This document shows positions 60,424-64,000 of a stretch of 64,000 bases of DNA, one piece after another. The stretch is from Solanum dulcamara. Its lineage: Eukaryota; Streptophyta; Magnoliopsida; Solanales; Solanaceae. The position numbers and the translations under genes are program-made. Position 1 is the stretch's first letter. Every line of letters starts with the position of its first letter. The stretch is taken from assembly GCF_947179165.1 (NCBI RefSeq), contig NC_077246.1, forward strand, positions 74,094,421-74,158,420. The letters run 5' to 3'. A model generated the notes under the pieces. It ran no database searches, was not told the origin of the DNA, and saw only the letters and a program-made list of their open reading frames with translations.

Positions 60424-63400
60424 GCTTCTAAACCCCTGTATTGCACCACCGGGGCTACTGGATTCGTTCCCCAGATCGTTACGGATGCTACTATGGTAGA
60501 AATCAAGAAAAATCGACCCAGACCCCCGGCACCTAAAAATTCGTGGGTTAACACACACGAAAAACTAGCAAAATCGCCTTATTCCTATTGCGTCGCAAAT
60601 AAAATGCTCTTGAACCCCTCTAAAGCACCACCGGGGCTACTGGAGTCGTTCCCTAGGTCGTCACGGATGCTAAAATCCAAGAATCCAAGAAAATTTGACC
60701 CGAATCCCCGGCACCTAAAAAATCCGAGGGTTAACACACACGAAAAACTAGCAAAATCGCTTAATTCCTAATGCGTCGCTAATAAAATGCTCCTGAACCC
60801 CTCTATAGCACCGCCGAGGCTATTGGAGTCATTCCTCAGGTCGTTACGGATGCTACTATGGAAGAATCCAAGAAAATTCGACCCGGACCACCGGCACCTA
60901 AAAAATCTGTGGGCTAACACACACGAAAAACTAGCAAAATCACCTAATTCCTACTGCGTCGCCAATAAAATGCTCCTAAGCCCCTCTAAAGCGCCGTCGA
61001 GGCTAGTATAGTCGTTCTCCAGGTCATTGCGGATTCTACTATGGAATAATGAAGAAAATTCGACCCGAACCCCCTTCACCTAAAAAATCTGTGCTCTAAC
61101 ACACAAGAAATATTGGCAAAATCGCCTAATTCCTATTGCGTCGCCAATAAAATGCTCTTGAACACCTCTAAAGCGCCGCCGGGGCTACTGGAGTCGTTCC
61201 CTAGGTCGTTACGGATGCTACAATGGAAGAATCCAAGAAACTTTGACCCGAACCCACAGCACCTAAAAAATCCGAAGGTTAAGACACACGAAAAACTGGC
61301 AAAATTGCCTAATTCCTATTGCGTCGCCAATAAAATGCTCCTAAACCCCTCTATAGCGCCGCCGGGGCTACTAGAGTCGTTCTCCAGGTCGTTACGGACG
61401 CTACTATGGAAGAATCCAAGAAAATTCGACCCGGACCCCCGGCACCTAAAATATCCGTGGGCTAAAACACATGAAAAATTGGCAAAATTGCCTAATTCCT
61501 ACTACATCGCCAATAAAATGCTTCTAAGCCCCTCTAAAGCACCGCAGGGGCTACTGGAGTCATTCCCAGGTCATTACTTACGCTACTAAGGAAAAATCCA
61601 AGAAATTTGACTCGGACCCCCGGCACCTAAAAAATATGTGGGCTAACACACACAAAAAACTGGCAAAATCGCCTAATTTCTACTGCGTCGCCAATAAAAT
61701 GCTCCTAAGCCCCTCTAAAGCACTGTTGGGGTTACTGTAGTCGTTCTCCAGGTCGTTACGTACACTACTATGTAAAAATCCAAGAAATTTTGACCCGAAC
61801 CCCCGGCACCTAAAAAATCTATGGGATAACACACACGAAAAACTGCCAAAATCACCTAATTCCAATTGTGTCGCCAATAAAATGCTCCTAAACCCCTCTA
61901 AAGCACCGCCGGGGCTACTGGAGTCATTCCCTGTGGTCGATACAGATGCTACAATGGAAGAATCCAAGAAAATTTGACCTGAATCCCCGACACCTAAAAA
62001 ATAAAAGGGTTAACACACACGAAAAACTGGCAAAATCGCTTAATTCCTATTGCGTCGCCAATAAAATGCTCCTAAACCCCTCTATAGCACCGCCGGGGCT
62101 ACTAGAGTCGTTCCCCAGCTCGTTACGGATGCTACTATGGAATAATCCAAGAAAATTTGACCCGTACCCCCGGCACCCAAAAAATATATGGGCTAACCCA
62201 CACAAAAAACTGGCAAAATCGCCTAATTCCTACTGCGTCGCTAATAAAATGCTCCTAAGACTCTCTAAAGCACCGCCGGGGCTACTGTAGTCATTCCCAG
62301 GTCGTTACGGACGCTACTAAGGAAAAATCCAAGAAATTTTGACCCGGACCCCCGGCACCTAAAATATACATGGGCTAACACACACGAAAAAGTGGCAAAA
62401 TTGCTTAATTCCTATTGCGCCGCCAATAAAATGCTCCTAAACCCCTCTAAAGTATCACTGGGGATACTGGAGTCGTTCCTCATGTCGTTATGTATGCTAC
62501 TATGAAATAATTCAAGAAAATTTGACCCAGACCCCCTTCACCTAAAAAATCTGTGGGCTAAAAGACAAGAAATACTGGCAAAATGCCTAATTCCTATTGC
62601 ATTGCCAAACAAATGCTCCTAAACCCCTTTATAGCACCGCCAGGGCTGCTGGAGTCATTTCCCAGGTCGTTACAGACGCTACTATGAAAGAATACAAGAA
62701 AATTCGACTCGGACCCCCGGCACCTAAAAAATCTGTGGGCTAACACACACGAAAAACTAGAAAAATCACTAAATTTCTATTGCATCGCAAATAAAATGAT
62801 CCTAAAGACCTCTAAAGCGCCGTTGGAGCTACTGGAGTCGTTGTCCAGGTTATAACAGATGCTACTATGGACGAAATCAAGAAAATTTGACCCGGACCCC
62901 AGGTACCTAAAAATTCTGTGGGCTAACACACACGAAAAACTGGCAAAATTGTCTAATTCCTATTGCGTCGCCAATAAAATGCTCCTAAACCCCTCTATTG
63001 CACTGTCGGAGCTACTGTAGTCGTTCCCCAAGTCGTTACGGACGCTACAATGGAAGAAATCAAGTAAACTCGACCCGGACTCTCGGCACCTTAAAAATCT
63101 GTGGGCTAACACACACGAAAAACTGGCAAAATCACCTAATAACTATTGCGTCGCCAATTAAATGCTCCTGAACCCCTCTAAAGCGCCGCCGGGGCTACTG
63201 GAGTCGTTCCCTAGCTCAGTACGGACGCTATAATGGAATAATCCAAGAAAATTTGACCCGAACCCCCGACACCTAAAAAATCTGAGGGTTAACACACACG
63301 AAAAACTGGCAAAATCGCCTAACTCCTATTGCGTTGCCAATAAAATGCTCCTAAACCCCTCTATAGAACCGCCAGGGCTACTGGAGTCGTTCCCTAGCTC

Positions 63401-64000
63401 AGTACGGACGCTATAATGGAATAATCCAAGAAAATTTGACCCGAACCCCCGGCACCTAAAAAATCCATGGGCTAACAGACACGAAAAACTGGCAAAATCG
63501 CGTAATTCCTATTGCGTCGCAAATAAAATGATCCTAAACCCCTCTAAAGCGCCGTCGAAGCTAGTGGAGTCGTTCTCCAGGTCGTAACGAACGCTACTAT
63601 GGAAGAAATCAATAAAATTCGACTCGGACCCCCGGTACCTAAAAATATTGTCGGCTAACACACACAAAAAAATGGCAAAATTGTCTAATTCCTATTGTGT
63701 TGCCAATAAAATGCTCCTAAACCCCTCTATTGCACCGGTGGGCTACTGGAGTCATTCCCCAGGTCGTTACGGATGCTACTATGGAAGAAATCAAGAAAAT
63801 TCGACCCATACCCCTGGCACCTAAAAATTCAGTGGGCTAACACACACGAAAATCTGACAAAATTGCCTAATTCCCATTGTGTCGCCAATAAAATGCTCCT
63901 AAACTCCTCTATATCACCGCCGGGGCTACTGGTGTCTTTCTCAGGTAGTTACGGATGCTACTATGGAAGAATCCAGGAAAATTCGACACGGACTTCTGGC
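60424..64000 (+). repeat. higher-order block copy E (continues past the window)
   Basis: It matches B at a constant offset of about 48,241 up to about 62,870. It then keeps about 730 bp (4 monomers) that B lacks before rejoining B (15,026 corresponds to about 64,000). Near 63,213 and 63,396 two adjacent monomers both carry CTAGCTCAGTACGGACGCTA, a fresh single-monomer duplication. No gene. Confidence 0.82.

Larger units (their letters stand above)
37868..64000 (+). repeat. 183-bp tandem satellite array, right arm
   Basis: The same monomer family resumes at ATTCCTAAACCCTTCTAAAG and continues to the window end in the same orientation as the left arm. No unique sequence or gene is visible in this 26 kb. 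Confidence 0.97.

Overview
The window is plant nuclear heterochromatin, most likely from a flowering plant. About 59.9 kb of the 64 kb is one tandem satellite with a 183-bp monomer, roughly 325 monomers, all in one orientation. The only other content is a 4.15-kb fragment at about 33,720-37,867. It encodes a Caulimoviridae-type movement protein and, on the opposite strand, a coat protein-zinc knuckle-aspartic protease-reverse transcriptase fragment. It is an endogenous pararetrovirus (EPRV) inserted into the satellite. I see no host gene, tRNA, rRNA, CRISPR array or LTR. I cannot name the species from the sequence.

Layout. 1-12,183: copy A of a ~12.2-kb higher-order block built from divergent 183-bp monomers. 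12,184-15,832: start of a second, rearranged copy (B). 15,833-26,330: block X1, containing ~2.01-kb and ~1.83-kb sub-repeats. 26,331-26,607: short connector copied from X1. 26,608-33,719: block X2, a nearly identical second copy of X1 (offset ~10,775 bp), cut short by the viral insert. 33,720-37,867: EPRV fragment made of two oppositely oriented pieces joined near 35,602. 37,868-42,325: a different, more diverged satellite subfamily. 42,326-46,197: a deletion derivative (C) of the 12.2-kb block. 46,198-60,423: copy D, equivalent to A but carrying a clean 2,040-bp tandem duplication. 60,424-64,000: copy E, equivalent to B.

Copies A then B have the same order and share private variants with D then E. 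The whole stretch from position 1 to 46,197, virus included, may therefore be one unit of a ~46-48-kb super-repeat. The array shows the usual marks of unequal exchange and conversion: nested periods, shared truncated monomers and a chimeric monomer. Monomers differ largely by C-to-T and G-to-A changes at CpG and CHG sites, as expected for methylated satellite DNA.

The satellite gives many apparent open reading frames because 183 is a multiple of three (61 codons). I treat them as artefacts. The two viral frames are the only convincing protein-coding sequence. Both are fragments, but both are free of stops and frameshifts over about 496 and 764 codons, which suggests recent integration or recent homogenisation.
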